This document shows positions 42,233 to 51,628 of a stretch of 64,000 nucleotides of DNA, one piece after another. Each line of letters starts with the position of its first letter. Within the stretch, counting starts at the first letter, position 1. A program made the translations under genes and the position numbers. Source of the DNA: an uncultured Burkholderiales bacterium (GTDB taxonomy: Bacteria; Pseudomonadota; Gammaproteobacteria; Burkholderiales; Burkholderiaceae_C). The DNA lies in assembly GCA_903820745.1 (NCBI GenBank), contig CAIJIT010000229.1:1-64000 (forward strand), given 5' to 3'. The notes under the pieces are model-generated. The model had not been told where the DNA came from. It saw nothing but the letters and a program-made list of their open reading frames with translations, and did no database searches.

Positions 42233-43201
42233 ATGCCGCGTTTTGCCCTTGCCCTGTTCTGCGCCTTGTTGGCGCTGCTTGTCGCCCAGCCCGCCTGGGC
42301 GCAGCAATATCCTGACCGGACCATCCGCCTGATTTGTCCCTATGCGCCCGGTGGCGGCACCGATCTGGTGGCGCGACTGCTGGGGCAGCAACTGTCGGCT
42401 CGACTCGGCCAGACGGTGGTGATCGAAAACCGGCCCGGTGCCGGCGGCGTCGTCGGAACTCAATCGGTGGTGACGGCGAAACCGGATGGCTACACGATCC
42501 TGTTTGCCTCGACCTCGCCGATGGTCGTGATGCCCCACATGATGAAACAGATCAGCTTTGACCCGCTGAAGGATCTGGCGCCGATCACCTTGATTGCCCA
42601 GGTCCCGGCCCTGATGGTGGTCAACCCTTCGCTGCCTGCGAACAATGTCAAGGAGTTTCTCGACCTGGCCAAGGCGCGCCCGAAACAGCTGACTTTTTCA
42701 TCCTCGGGGCTTGGCGGTACGGCACAACTGGCCGGTGAAATGATGCGGCTGATGGGCGGCGCCGACATGCTGCATATCCCTTACAAGGGCACCGGCCCGG
42801 CCAATATCGCGGTGCTGGCCGGGGAGGTCTCGATGACCTTTACCGACATCACCGCGGGCCTGCAATTCGTCAAGGAAGGCAAGATGAAAGCGCTGGCGGT
42901 GACGACGCTACGACGCTCGTCAGTCGTGCCGGATCTGCCCGCCATCAGCGAGACGCTGCCGGGCTTCAGCGCCTATGTCTGGTACGGCCTGCTGGCCCCT
43001 GCCAAAACCCCGCCGGCGATCATCAACAAGCTCAACGCCACCTTGATCCAGATCTTGAACGATCCGGCCTTCAAACAAAGGATGGCGGAGATGGGCGCTG
43101 ACACCATCGGCAACTCGCCTGCGGAGTTTTCAAGCTTCATGACGACCGAAAGCGCCCGGTGGAAGAAGATCGTCCAGGACACCCATATGACCGTCGAATG
43201 A
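42233..43201 (+). CDS. Bug/TctC-family periplasmic solute-binding protein
   Basis: 322 residues from the ATG at 42233, which has GGAG 9 nt upstream; the ATG at 42224 abuts that site and is less likely. A signal peptide ends AWAQQ. YPDRTIRLICPYAPGGGTDLVARLLGQQL, ENRPGAGGVVGTQSVVTAKPDGYTI and HIPYKGTGPANIAVLAGEVSMTF identify the family. It is divergent from prfC and converges on the 2-hydroxyacid dehydrogenase gene. The ligand is unknown. Confidence 0.92.
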   Translation: MPRFALALFCALLALLVAQPAWAQQYPDRTIRLICPYAPGGGTDLVARLLGQQLSARLGQTVVIENRPGAGGVVGTQSVVTAKPDGYTILFASTSPMVVMPHMMKQISFDPLKDLAPITLIAQVPALMVVNPSLPANNVKEFLDLAKARPKQLTFSSSGLGGTAQLAGEMMRLMGGADMLHIPYKGTGPANIAVLAGEVSMTFTDITAGLQFVKEGKMKALAVTTLRRSSVVPDLPAISETLPGFSAYVWYGLLAPAKTPPAIINKLNATLIQILNDPAFKQRMAEMGADTIGNSPAEFSSFMTTESARWKKIVQDTHMTVE

Positions 43202-43228
43202 GGACCGCCGACTGAGCGGCAGGATTAA

Positions 43229-44218
43229 TCAGCGACGCAGCGCTGCGCTTTGCAAGACGGCCGGGTTGACCACATGGCTGGGCTGGCCGGCAATGTAGGC
43301 TTTGATCTGGTCAAAGACATCGCCGAACTGGATTTCATACTGGTCAAAGGTCGAGTAGCCGATATGCGGCGTGCAGACCACTTGCGGCAGATTGAGCAAG
43401 GCATTGCTGGTGTCGCGCAGCGGCTCGGCGTCAAACACATCGACAGCCGCATTGCCGGGCCGGCCCGCGGCCAGCGCCTGCTCGAGCGCGCCGCTTTCGA
43501 TCAAGCCAGCGCGGCTGGTGTTGACGATCAAGGCGCTTGGTTTCATCAAGGCCAGATGCTCAGCCTTGACGATGCCACGGGTGGCCGGATAAAGCCGCAG
43601 ATGTAGGCTCAGCACATCGCAGACTGAAAAGAACTGTTCGACGCTGCTGGCGCTGGCATAGCCCTCTGCCTTGGCTTTCAGCCTTGAGGCCTCGCTGCCC
43701 CAGACCAGCACTTCGGCGCCAAAGGCCTTGGCATAACCGGCCACCATGGCGCCGATCTGCCCATAACCGTAAATGCCGAAGATCTTGTAGCGCATCGTGC
43801 TGCCAACGCCCATTTGCCAGTTGCCGGCTTTGAGCGACTGCATCTGCTGTGGAATCTGGCGCATCGCTGACAGCGCCAAGGCGAAAGTCAGTTCGGCGGC
43901 CGGCGCGCAGGGCGTGTCGGTATGTTGATAGGAAGAGACGATGATGCCGAGCCGGCTGCAGCAATCAACATCGATATGCGGATACACGCTGCGCTGGCTG
44001 ATCAGCTTGAGCTTGGGCAGGCGCTCCAGCAAGGCCGTGCGAATCTGCGTTCTTTCACGAATGAGCACCAGGATTTCGGTGTCTTTCAAGCGTTCGGCAA
44101 GGGTATCGACGTCTTGCACATGGTCATGCCAGATCTTGACTTCATGGCCATCGATTTGTTTGAAGCATGCGAGGCTTCTGACGGTCTCGAAGTAATCATC
44201 CAGGATCGAAATTTTCAA
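43229..44218 (-). CDS. D-2-hydroxyacid dehydrogenase (NAD-dependent)
   Basis: 329 residues from a TTG at 44218, which has GGGAG 7 nt upstream; no ATG fits. The catalytic domain carries [29 protein letters not shown]. The NAD domain has [28 protein letters not shown], then [20 protein letters not shown], and the catalytic His in [10 protein letters not shown]. It reduces 2-oxo acids or oxidises D-hydroxy acids (phosphoglycerate-dehydrogenase-like family); the substrate is unassigned. It is divergent from the next Bug receptor gene. Confidence 0.88.
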   Translation of the reverse strand: MKISILDDYFETVRSLACFKQIDGHEVKIWHDHVQDVDTLAERLKDTEILVLIRERTQIRTALLERLPKLKLISQRSVYPHIDVDCCSRLGIIVSSYQHTDTPCAPAAELTFALALSAMRQIPQQMQSLKAGNWQMGVGSTMRYKIFGIYGYGQIGAMVAGYAKAFGAEVLVWGSEASRLKAKAEGYASASSVEQFFSVCDVLSLHLRLYPATRGIVKAEHLALMKPSALIVNTSRAGLIESGALEQALAAGRPGNAAVDVFDAEPLRDTSNALLNLPQVVCTPHIGYSTFDQYEIQFGDVFDQIKAYIAGQPSHVVNPAVLQSAALRR

Positions 44219-44431
44219 GCCATTGCTCCCTGTTTTTGGCGTCGTTGCCGCCGGCTGGCAGACGCCGGATCGTACCAAGAATGAAAATTTCCAGGCTGCC
44301 CTCGGCCTGGAATTGGGCGACTCATTGCTTGGCACCAATGCAAGTATCATCGGTCTTCACCGTTGCATGGCAATGCTGCCGCTGTAGCCAGTTCGACCCA
44401 GATTTCACCTTGCAAGGCGAGCACAGACCCG

Positions 44432-45442
44432 ATGAAATTCTCGATTGCCGCCAGTCCCCAAAGCCTGTTCACTGCCCCGGCCTTGCGGCTTTGCGGCCGC
44501 TGGTTCGCAACGCTGGCGCTTGCCGCGACAGCGACTGCAGCGCTGGCCGAATTTCCCGATCGCCCGCTGCATCTGATCGTGCCGTTCGCTCCCGGTGGCG
44601 CGGTGGACGGCATCGCCCGCCTGACTGCAGTCGAGTTCGGCCGCACTCTCGGGCAGACGGTGGTGATCGATAACCGACCAGGCTCGGGTGGAACCATCGG
44701 CATCATGGCGGCCAACAATGCAGCGCCCGATGGCTATACCTTGCTGCTCGGAAATATCGCCTTGGCGGCTGCGCCGGCGCTGTATCCGAAATCGGGTATC
44801 AATCCGAAGCAATTCGAGCCTCTCGGCCTGATCGGCCGGTCGGCCTATGTGCTGGCCGTGAAGAACGATTTCCCCGCCAGGACGGTGGCCGAGTTGGTCG
44901 CGCTGGCCAAAGCCAATCCGGGCAAGTACAACTACGCTTCAGCCGGTGCGGGATCGGCGATCCACCTGGCGGCCGAGCTGTTCAAGAACAAGACTGCCAT
45001 CGATGTCGTGCATGTGCCTTACAAGGGCGCCGGCCCGGCGATGAACGCCTTGCTGGCTGGCGAAGTCGAAATGATGTTCGGCTCGCTGTCGGAGATGAAG
45101 GCGCAGATCGCCGGCAAGCGGCTCAGGCCGCTGGCGGTCACTGCCGGCCGGCGCGTTCAGGCGCTGCCCGATCTGCCGACCTTTGCCGAAGCTGGTGTGC
45201 GCGATTTCGAGGTGGCGGGCTGGTATGGCTTGTATGCGCCGGCCAAGGTCAGCCCGGAAACCCTGCGCAAGCTCCAGGCCGCCGCGCAAACGGCTTTGCA
45301 GTCGCCGGCGATGCGCCAGCGCTTGGCCGTCTACGACATGGAACCTGCCAGCGGTCTTTCCAAGGAAGCGGGCGAGATGCTCGATGCAGAAGTCAAACGC
45401 TGGACCGAGGTGGTCCGGCAGGCCACCATCAGCGTGGAGTAA
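44432..45442 (+). CDS. Bug/TctC-family periplasmic solute-binding protein
   Basis: 336 residues with a long signal region (cleavage near AALAE). EFPDRPLHLIVPFAPGGAVDGIARLTAVEF, DNRPGSGGTIGIMAANNAAPDGYTLLL, NYASAGAGSAIHLAAELFK and HVPYKGAGPAMNALLAGEVEMMFG are the family blocks. It is 8 bp ahead of the first MmgE/PrpD gene, so it is probably the receptor for the substrate of those enzymes. Confidence 0.92.
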   Translation: MKFSIAASPQSLFTAPALRLCGRWFATLALAATATAALAEFPDRPLHLIVPFAPGGAVDGIARLTAVEFGRTLGQTVVIDNRPGSGGTIGIMAANNAAPDGYTLLLGNIALAAAPALYPKSGINPKQFEPLGLIGRSAYVLAVKNDFPARTVAELVALAKANPGKYNYASAGAGSAIHLAAELFKNKTAIDVVHVPYKGAGPAMNALLAGEVEMMFGSLSEMKAQIAGKRLRPLAVTAGRRVQALPDLPTFAEAGVRDFEVAGWYGLYAPAKVSPETLRKLQAAAQTALQSPAMRQRLAVYDMEPASGLSKEAGEMLDAEVKRWTEVVRQATISVE

Positions 45443-45450
45443 GGCAGCGA

Positions 45451-46809
45451 ATGGGAATGCATATCCGGGCTGGCGATGCGCCGGCCTACACCGAAGAATT
45501 CGCTGCCTTCATCGCCGGCCTCAAGTTCACCGATCTGCCGGCTGCAGCAGTCCATGCGGCAAGCCGTGGTCTGCTTGACTGGCTTGGCTGCGCCCTCGCT
45601 GCCAGCGCGCACAAGACGCTCGACAAAACCATCACGGTGCTCGAGTCGATGGGCAGCAGTCCGAAGGCAACGGTGCTGGGCCGGGCGTTGCAGCTGTCGC
45701 ATGGCGATGCGGCGCTGGTCAACGGCCAGATGGGCCATCTGCTCGATTTCGACGACACCCATATGGGCGGCGTCGTGCTGCATGCGAGCTCGCCGATCCT
45801 GGCGGCCTTGCTGTCAGCTGCCGAGCGCCGGGTGACCTCGGGGCAGGACTTGATCCTCGCCTATGTTTGCGGCTTTGAAGCCGGCATTCGCGTCGGTCGC
45901 TCGGCGCCAGGCCATCATCCGGGCGGCTGGCATCTGACCGGCACCTTGGGGACATTCGCTGCCGCTACCGCAGTCGCCAAGCTGCAGCAACTGGACGCGC
46001 CGGCGATCACCCATGCGCTGGGCATTGCCGGCACCCAGGCTGCGGGCATGCAGCAGAACCGAGGCACGATGTGCAAGTCGTTTCATGCCGGCCGCGCTGC
46101 CTCCAACGGCCTGCTGGCCGCGCTGCTGGCAGAGCAGGGTTTCGACAGTAGCGCTGAAATCATCGAAGGCAAGCGTGGCTTTGCGCGCATCTACAGCGAT
46201 GTGGCAACGCCCGAGCAGATGACGGCCTCGCTCGGCGCCGAATGGCAGATCCTCGGCAACGGCCACAAGCCTTACGCCTGCGGCGTGGTGCTGCATCCGG
46301 CGATCGACGCGATGATCGGCCTGCGCCAGCAGGGTCCGCTCGACCCGGACCATATCGACAGCATCACGCTCTGGGTCAACCCGCTGGTAGTGTCGATCAC
46401 CGGCACGGTCGCGCCGACCACCGGCCTGCATTCCAAATTCAGCATTTATCACAGTGCCGCCGTGGCCTTGATCGATGGCGAGGCCGGCATCGCCCAGTAC
46501 AGCGATCAGCGGGTACAGGATCCGCGGGTGACTTCGGTGAGTCGCAAGATCACCGTCCGCGTCGATGCCGGCCTGCGCCGGGACGAGGCTGTGGCCGAGT
46601 TGGTGCGGGACGGCCAGGTGCAGCGCGTACATGTCGAACATGCCAGCGGCACGGTGCTCAATCCGATGTCGGATGCCGCGCTGACCGCCAAATTTCTCGC
46701 CAACGCCCTGCCCGTCATTGGGGCTGCCAAGGCGGGCCAGGTGGTCGAGTTGGCCTTCGGGCTCACCATGCTCGATGATGTTCGTCAACTGATTGAACTT
46801 TGCGCATGA
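45451..46809 (+). CDS. MmgE/PrpD-family protein (first of three)
   Basis: 452 residues. The N-terminal helical domain begins AFIAGLKFTDLPAAAVHAASRGLLDWLGCALAAS. VNGQMGHLLDFDDTHMGG is the MmgE/PrpD signature, and MCKSFHAGRAASNGLLAALLAEQGF the lysine-containing block. The family includes 2-methylcitrate dehydratase, cis-aconitate decarboxylase and iminodisuccinate epimerase, all acting on small polycarboxylates. Which reaction applies is not clear. It starts directly after a Bug receptor gene and overlaps the next family member by 4 bp. Confidence 0.88.
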   Translation: MGMHIRAGDAPAYTEEFAAFIAGLKFTDLPAAAVHAASRGLLDWLGCALAASAHKTLDKTITVLESMGSSPKATVLGRALQLSHGDAALVNGQMGHLLDFDDTHMGGVVLHASSPILAALLSAAERRVTSGQDLILAYVCGFEAGIRVGRSAPGHHPGGWHLTGTLGTFAAATAVAKLQQLDAPAITHALGIAGTQAAGMQQNRGTMCKSFHAGRAASNGLLAALLAEQGFDSSAEIIEGKRGFARIYSDVATPEQMTASLGAEWQILGNGHKPYACGVVLHPAIDAMIGLRQQGPLDPDHIDSITLWVNPLVVSITGTVAPTTGLHSKFSIYHSAAVALIDGEAGIAQYSDQRVQDPRVTSVSRKITVRVDAGLRRDEAVAELVRDGQVQRVHVEHASGTVLNPMSDAALTAKFLANALPVIGAAKAGQVVELAFGLTMLDDVRQLIELCA

Positions 46810-48212
46810 GCCATCCGACAAACAATGAGCCGCAGACATGGGTCGACGGCAAGATCACGCCAACGCCGGCCCTGGCGGCCTATATCGCTCGAGCCCTCAG
46901 CATCGATTTGCCTGATGAGGTCATCGAGAAGGCCAAATTTCACCTGCTCGACACCCTGGCCTCGATGGTTTCGGGGTCGCGCCTGCTGGCCGGTCGTCAG
47001 GCCATTGCTTTCGTCAAGGCGCAGGGGGCGGCTGCACCGCAGGCCTTGCTGGCCGGCACCAACTTGCGCAGCACCGCGATCAACGCCGCGCTGGCCAACG
47101 GCATGTTTGCCCATGCCGACGAGACCGACGATTCGCATGCCGAGTCCTTGACCCACCCGGGTTGCGGCATCGTCCCTGCGATGTTGGCAGCGGCCGAGCT
47201 TTACGGCAGCAGCGGCACGGCGATATTGCGCGCGATGACGCTCGGCTATGACGTCTGCTGCCGGTTGACGCTGTCGCTCGACCCCTACCCGTTTCGCGCC
47301 GCCGGGCATTCGACCCATACCTTCGGCCCGACCTTCGGCGCGGCTGCGGCCGCAGGCGCATTGGCCGGCGTCGATGCCGTGCAAGCGCGTTATCTGATGT
47401 CCTATGCGGCGCAGCAGGCCTCGGGCGTGTCCTGCTGGATGCGCGACAAGGACCATGTCGAGAAGGCTTTCGACTTCGGCGGCATGGCAGCGCGCAACGG
47501 GATCAGCGCAGCGATGATGGTGGCGCTGGGCTTCACCGGTGTCGAGGATGTGTTCTCGGGTGAGCGCTGCTTCTACGATGCCTATGGCGTCGACCCGGAC
47601 CGCGGTGCGCTCGGACGCGAGCTCGGTTCGCGCTATGAAATCCTCGCCACCAGCATCAAGCGCTGGACCGTCGGCTCACCGATCCAGGCGCCACTCGATG
47701 CGCTCGACAGCCTGTTGCGCCGCCATCGGCTCAAAGCGGCCGATGTGCGGGCGATCAATGTCGCCATTCCCCATCATTCGCTGACGATCGTCGACAACCG
47801 CGAGATGCCTGAAATTTGCCTGCAGCATCTGCTCGCTGCCATGCTGGTCGACGGCCGGATGGGCTTCAACTCGGCCCATGACCGGGCGCGCATGCAGGAT
47901 CCGGAGGTGCTCGCCGTGCGTGCCGGCATCACCCTGCGCGGCGATGATGAGTTGTCGCGTGCGATGCCCAGCCGCCAGGGCATCGTCGAGTTGTTGCTGA
48001 ACAGCGGCGAAACCCTGCGCGAGCATACGCAGGCCGTCCGCGGCACGCCGGCCAATCCGATGACCAGGCAGGAACTGCAGGAAAAGAGCCTGGAACTGCT
48101 GGTGCCGGTACTCGGCCAAGAGCAGTCGAGCTTGCTTTGCGCCGCGGTCTGGCAGCTTGAACAAGCACCCGATGCAAAGCAACTGGTGAGCCTGCTGCAA
48201 GCGCCCGATTGA
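46806..48212 (+). CDS. MmgE/PrpD-family protein (second of three)
   Basis: 468 residues from the ATG overlapping the preceding stop. LAAYIARALSIDLPDEVIEKAKFHLLDTLASMVSGSRL, then NGMFAHADETDDSHAESLTHPGCGIVPAMLA, carries the family's conserved D/H-rich loop. CWMRDKDHVEKAFDFGGMAARNGI is the lysine-containing block, divergent from that of its neighbours. It is clearly a paralogue, not a recent duplicate, of the first copy. The likely substrate is a dicarboxylate or a derivative. Confidence 0.88.
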   Translation: MSHPTNNEPQTWVDGKITPTPALAAYIARALSIDLPDEVIEKAKFHLLDTLASMVSGSRLLAGRQAIAFVKAQGAAAPQALLAGTNLRSTAINAALANGMFAHADETDDSHAESLTHPGCGIVPAMLAAAELYGSSGTAILRAMTLGYDVCCRLTLSLDPYPFRAAGHSTHTFGPTFGAAAAAGALAGVDAVQARYLMSYAAQQASGVSCWMRDKDHVEKAFDFGGMAARNGISAAMMVALGFTGVEDVFSGERCFYDAYGVDPDRGALGRELGSRYEILATSIKRWTVGSPIQAPLDALDSLLRRHRLKAADVRAINVAIPHHSLTIVDNREMPEICLQHLLAAMLVDGRMGFNSAHDRARMQDPEVLAVRAGITLRGDDELSRAMPSRQGIVELLLNSGETLREHTQAVRGTPANPMTRQELQEKSLELLVPVLGQEQSSLLCAAVWQLEQAPDAKQLVSLLQAPD

Positions 48213-48245
48213 TTGCATTGCCAACAAAAAACAAGAGGAATCCCG

Positions 48246-49721
48246 ATGAATGAAACCAATCCAAGACGCCAGTTCCTGAGCGGTGCAGCCGGCCTTGCGG
48301 CGGCGTCGCCATTGGTCGGTTTGGTCCTGCCCGCAACTGCCTCGGCGGCTGAAAATCCGGGCGCTGTTGGCGTCGCTGCCGGCCAGACCCGCCAGTTGGC
48401 TGAATATGCGTCCAGGCTGCGCTATGATGACATTCCGCAGGATGTCATCAACCGCGCCAAGCAGGTCATCACCGACACGGTGGCCACGATCATGTATGGC
48501 AGCGAGTTGCCCTGGAGCAAGATGATTGCGCAATATGCGCAAGCCAACGGTCCAGGCGGCAAGAGCAAGATCCTGGGTATGAAGAACACCCTGGTGCATG
48601 CGCCGATGGCGGCGCTGACCAGCGGTGCGTTCGCCCATGCGTTCGAACTCGATAACCTGACCAAGCCCAATTCCGGTTCGCATCCGGGTGCGACGGTGTT
48701 TGCCTCGCTGCTCGCAGTCGGCCAGGAGACCGGCGCCAATGGGCGTGACTTGATCACCGCCTTTGTCGCCGGAGTCGAAGTCATGATCCGGATCGGACAT
48801 GCGACCAAACATAGCCAGGAGCAGCATGGGTTTCATGCGCCGGGAACCACCGGGCCTTTCGGCGCGGCGATCGGCAATGCGCGCTTGCTGGGACTCAGCG
48901 CCGACAAGACCCAGCATGCGATCGGCATCGCTGCGTCGACTGCTGGCGGTTTGCTTGAATTTGCCAAGGCCGGCAATGGCGGCATGGTCAAGCGCCTGCA
49001 TCTGGGCCGCGCGGCTGAATCAGGCGTGCTCGCGGTGCGACTGGCCGAAGCAGGTTTCACCAGTCCCAGCACCAGCCTGGAGGGCGAGTTTGGTTTCCTG
49101 CGCGTCTTCTGCCGCGACTACGACATGAATGCGCTGACCCATGGACTGGGCAGTGAATGGCAGACCAGAACCATCATGCTCAAGCGCTACGCCTGTCATA
49201 TCACCGCGCATACGCCGGTCGAGGGCACCTTGGCATTGAAAACCGAACACCGTTTCAGCGGCGACGATGTGGCTGAAATCACTGTGCAGACCACCTCGCG
49301 TGCCGTGCGCGTGAACAGCATCGCGCAGCCCAAGGACATCCTGCTGGGCCAGTACAGCATCCCGTTCTGCGTCGCGCTGGCGCTGTATCGCAATCCGGTC
49401 GATCCGCGCTCGTTCGATGAATCAGCGATTGCCGATGCGCGGATCATGGGCCTGGCAGCCCGCGTCAAGATGGTCGAACTGCCGCCGCCCGAGAACCGCT
49501 CCGACATGACCAGCGTCGTCACGATCACCCTGAAGGACGGGCGTCAGCACCAGATCCGCACCACGGCGTTCTCGGGCACGCCCGAAAAACCGCTCTCGCA
49601 GGCCGACCTGCGCGACAAGTTCCTGATGCTGACCCGGCAGTTCGGGGAAGCGGGCATGGCAAGGGTATTCGCCCGCCTGCAGGACCTCGAGATCGAAAAA
49701 GACCTGGGCTGGATCGGCTGA
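48246..49721 (+). CDS. MmgE/PrpD-family protein with a twin-arginine (Tat) signal (third of three)
   Basis: 491 residues; GAGGA precedes the ATG. The N-terminus NPRRQFLSGAAGLAAASPLVGLVLPATASAAE is a Tat-like signal: R7-R8 in an RRxFL motif, a hydrophobic stretch and an ASA-AE cleavage site. The mature part has the family order TRQLAEYASRLRYDDIPQDVINRAKQVITDTVA, then GAFAHAFELDNLTKPNSGSHPG and MVKRLHLGRAAESGVLAVRLAE. Most family members are cytoplasmic, so export to the periplasm would be unusual. Confidence 0.85.
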   Translation: MNETNPRRQFLSGAAGLAAASPLVGLVLPATASAAENPGAVGVAAGQTRQLAEYASRLRYDDIPQDVINRAKQVITDTVATIMYGSELPWSKMIAQYAQANGPGGKSKILGMKNTLVHAPMAALTSGAFAHAFELDNLTKPNSGSHPGATVFASLLAVGQETGANGRDLITAFVAGVEVMIRIGHATKHSQEQHGFHAPGTTGPFGAAIGNARLLGLSADKTQHAIGIAASTAGGLLEFAKAGNGGMVKRLHLGRAAESGVLAVRLAEAGFTSPSTSLEGEFGFLRVFCRDYDMNALTHGLGSEWQTRTIMLKRYACHITAHTPVEGTLALKTEHRFSGDDVAEITVQTTSRAVRVNSIAQPKDILLGQYSIPFCVALALYRNPVDPRSFDESAIADARIMGLAARVKMVELPPPENRSDMTSVVTITLKDGRQHQIRTTAFSGTPEKPLSQADLRDKFLMLTRQFGEAGMARVFARLQDLEIEKDLGWIG

Positions 49722-49832
49722 TGCAATGCTGGCTGCCCGCGGCAGTCTCAGGAATAACTGGTTCGAATTTTCGCGGTTGAAAATACATCGAAAATATATT
49801 TGAAAAGATTAATTTTCAAGGAGTGAAAATCA

Positions 49833-50585
49833 ATGTTTTACGGAATTCCAACCAGTAGATTGAGCGAGATGCAACAGGCGATGACGGTAATTGCTGACAT
49901 CTTCAAAGGTCAGTTCTACGCCAATGACATGCTGATAACCATCGGCCGCAACATGTCATTCAAGAGAGACAAGAAGTTTATGGCTTGTTTTTCGGCTGCA
50001 GTCCAGAGCGATCAGGAGCTGAGCCTGCTGTGGCGCTTGCACACGCTGGCATGGGCGGCCAAGAATTCATTGAATATTGAAGGTGACTTTGTTGAATGCG
50101 GGGTATTCAAAGGCTTCTGTTCAGGCGTGCTTTTTGATTACCTGGATTTTCAAGATCTTCCGCGTCAAGCCTATCTTTATGACACTTTCGAGGGGCTTCC
50201 CGAAGAAACCTCCACCGAGGCGGAGCGTATTGCTTGGGATTATACCGGGCATGACAAGGATTTGATATATAACGGAGTTTGTGAAAAGTTCTCGAAATTC
50301 GGTAATGTCAATATCGTCCGTGGCACCGTACCGGACAGTTTTAAAGTGGCAGTCCCTGAGAAAATTGCCTTCTTGCATATCGACATGAACTCGGAACAAG
50401 CCGAGATGCTGGCGCTTGAACATCTGTTCGATAAAGTGACTCCCGGGGGCTTTATCGTTTTTGATGATTTCGGCTGGATGAGCAACAGGAATCAGATGTC
50501 GGCCGAACTGGCTTTCATGAACGAGCGCGGCCAACATGTGATGGAGTTGCCAACAGGTCAGGGTCTCGTCATCAAGATGGCCTGA
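49833..50585 (+). CDS. TylF/MycF-like O-methyltransferase-fold protein
   Basis: 250 residues. LNIEGDFVECGVFKGFCSGVLFDYLDFQD, then YLYDTFEGLPEETSTEAERIAWDY, and FLHIDMNSEQAEMLALEHLFDKVTPGGFIVFDDFGW match the TylF macrocin O-methyltransferase family, with the SAM loop ECGVFKG and metal-binding acidic residues (HIDMN, DDF). Such genes usually modify sugars in surface polysaccharides or natural products. The DNA is visibly more AT-rich than its neighbours, and the gene stands alone, suggesting transfer. AAGGAG lies 10 nt before the ATG. Confidence 0.8.
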   Translation: MFYGIPTSRLSEMQQAMTVIADIFKGQFYANDMLITIGRNMSFKRDKKFMACFSAAVQSDQELSLLWRLHTLAWAAKNSLNIEGDFVECGVFKGFCSGVLFDYLDFQDLPRQAYLYDTFEGLPEETSTEAERIAWDYTGHDKDLIYNGVCEKFSKFGNVNIVRGTVPDSFKVAVPEKIAFLHIDMNSEQAEMLALEHLFDKVTPGGFIVFDDFGWMSNRNQMSAELAFMNERGQHVMELPTGQGLVIKMA

Positions 50586-50743
50586 TCGTCGGTCGACTCA
50601 GGCCGCCAGACCGTTCAACCAGGCCGCCGCCGGCCGCAATTCGATGCGGCTGAGGTCCTGGCTGATGCGATCAGCCGACTATCTTGCAGAAGATTGAACA
50701 AAAGTCGCGACTAATCGATATTCATCTATCAAAAAGTCGCCAT

Positions 50744-51628
50744 TTATTGCTGACGGGGATCGAGCGCGTCGCGCAGCCCATCTCCGAGCAGATTGAATGA
50801 CAGCACCAGCGCAAAGATCGCCAAGCCGGGCCAGATCGCCATCCAGGGTGCGTTGTCGATGAAGTTCTTGGCGGTGTTGAGCATGCTGCCCCAGCTTGGC
50901 GCCGGTGGCTGCTGGCCCAGGCCGAGGAAGGACAGACTGGCTTCGGCGATCACCGCCGAGGCGATCGCCAGCGTGGCCTGCACCATCAGCGGCGCGGTGA
51001 TATTGGGCAGCACATGACGCAAGGCGATGCGCAGCGGCGGGTTGCCCACTGCACGCGCGGCCTCGATGTAATCCTCGACCTTGATGTTGAGCACCTGCGC
51101 CCTGGTCAGCCGCACGAAGATCGGCGTCGCTGAGACGCCAATCGCGATCATCGCGTTGGTCAGGCTCGGCCCCAGAAAGGCCGCCAGCGCGATCGCCAGA
51201 ATCAGGAAGGGACAGGCCAGGAAGGCATCGGTGATGCGCGAGATCAGGCCGTCGGTGAAGCCGCCGAGAAAACCTGCCGCCAGTCCGATCGGCACGCCCA
51301 GCAGCAGCGAAATCGAGACCGACACGACGCCGGCCGCTAGCGACGCTCTTGTGCCCCAGACCACGCGCGACAGCATGTCGCGACCGATCTCGTCGGTGCC
51401 GAACCAATGGGCGGCGCTGGGTGCTTTGCGGATCGCACCCCAGTCGGTGGCGATCGGATCCTGCGACGCAATCCAGGGCGCGAACAAGGCCATGGCGATG
51501 AACAGCAGGACGACGATCAGGCCGAGCAGTGCGCCGCGGCGGCGCTTCAAGCGGCGCCAGCCAAGCTGCCAGGGTCCGGCCTCATGTGCATCCTCATGCG
51601 CGGCCGTTGCTGCCGTTGCTGCGCTCAT
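50744..51628 (-). CDS. Dipeptide-type ABC transporter permease (DppC-like), second operon
   Basis: 294 residues. Six membrane helices with KAPSAAHWFGTDEIGRDMLSRVVWGTRASL after the first, and the EAA loop DYIEAARAVGNPPLRIALRHVLPNITAPL. It forms the pore with the preceding DppB-like subunit, whose stop it overlaps by ATGA. It is the last gene of an operon that runs amidase, two ATPases, receptor, DppB, DppC. Confidence 0.92.
   Translation of the reverse strand: MSAATAATAAHEDAHEAGPWQLGWRRLKRRRGALLGLIVVLLFIAMALFAPWIASQDPIATDWGAIRKAPSAAHWFGTDEIGRDMLSRVVWGTRASLAAGVVSVSISLLLGVPIGLAAGFLGGFTDGLISRITDAFLACPFLILAIALAAFLGPSLTNAMIAIGVSATPIFVRLTRAQVLNIKVEDYIEAARAVGNPPLRIALRHVLPNITAPLMVQATLAIASAVIAEASLSFLGLGQQPPAPSWGSMLNTAKNFIDNAPWMAIWPGLAIFALVLSFNLLGDGLRDALDPRQQ

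Noticed and set aside
44338-44368. ATGCAA ... TTGCAT dyad before the Bug receptor gene
   Set aside because: Arms are only 6 bases with a 19-base gap; too weak to call an operator.
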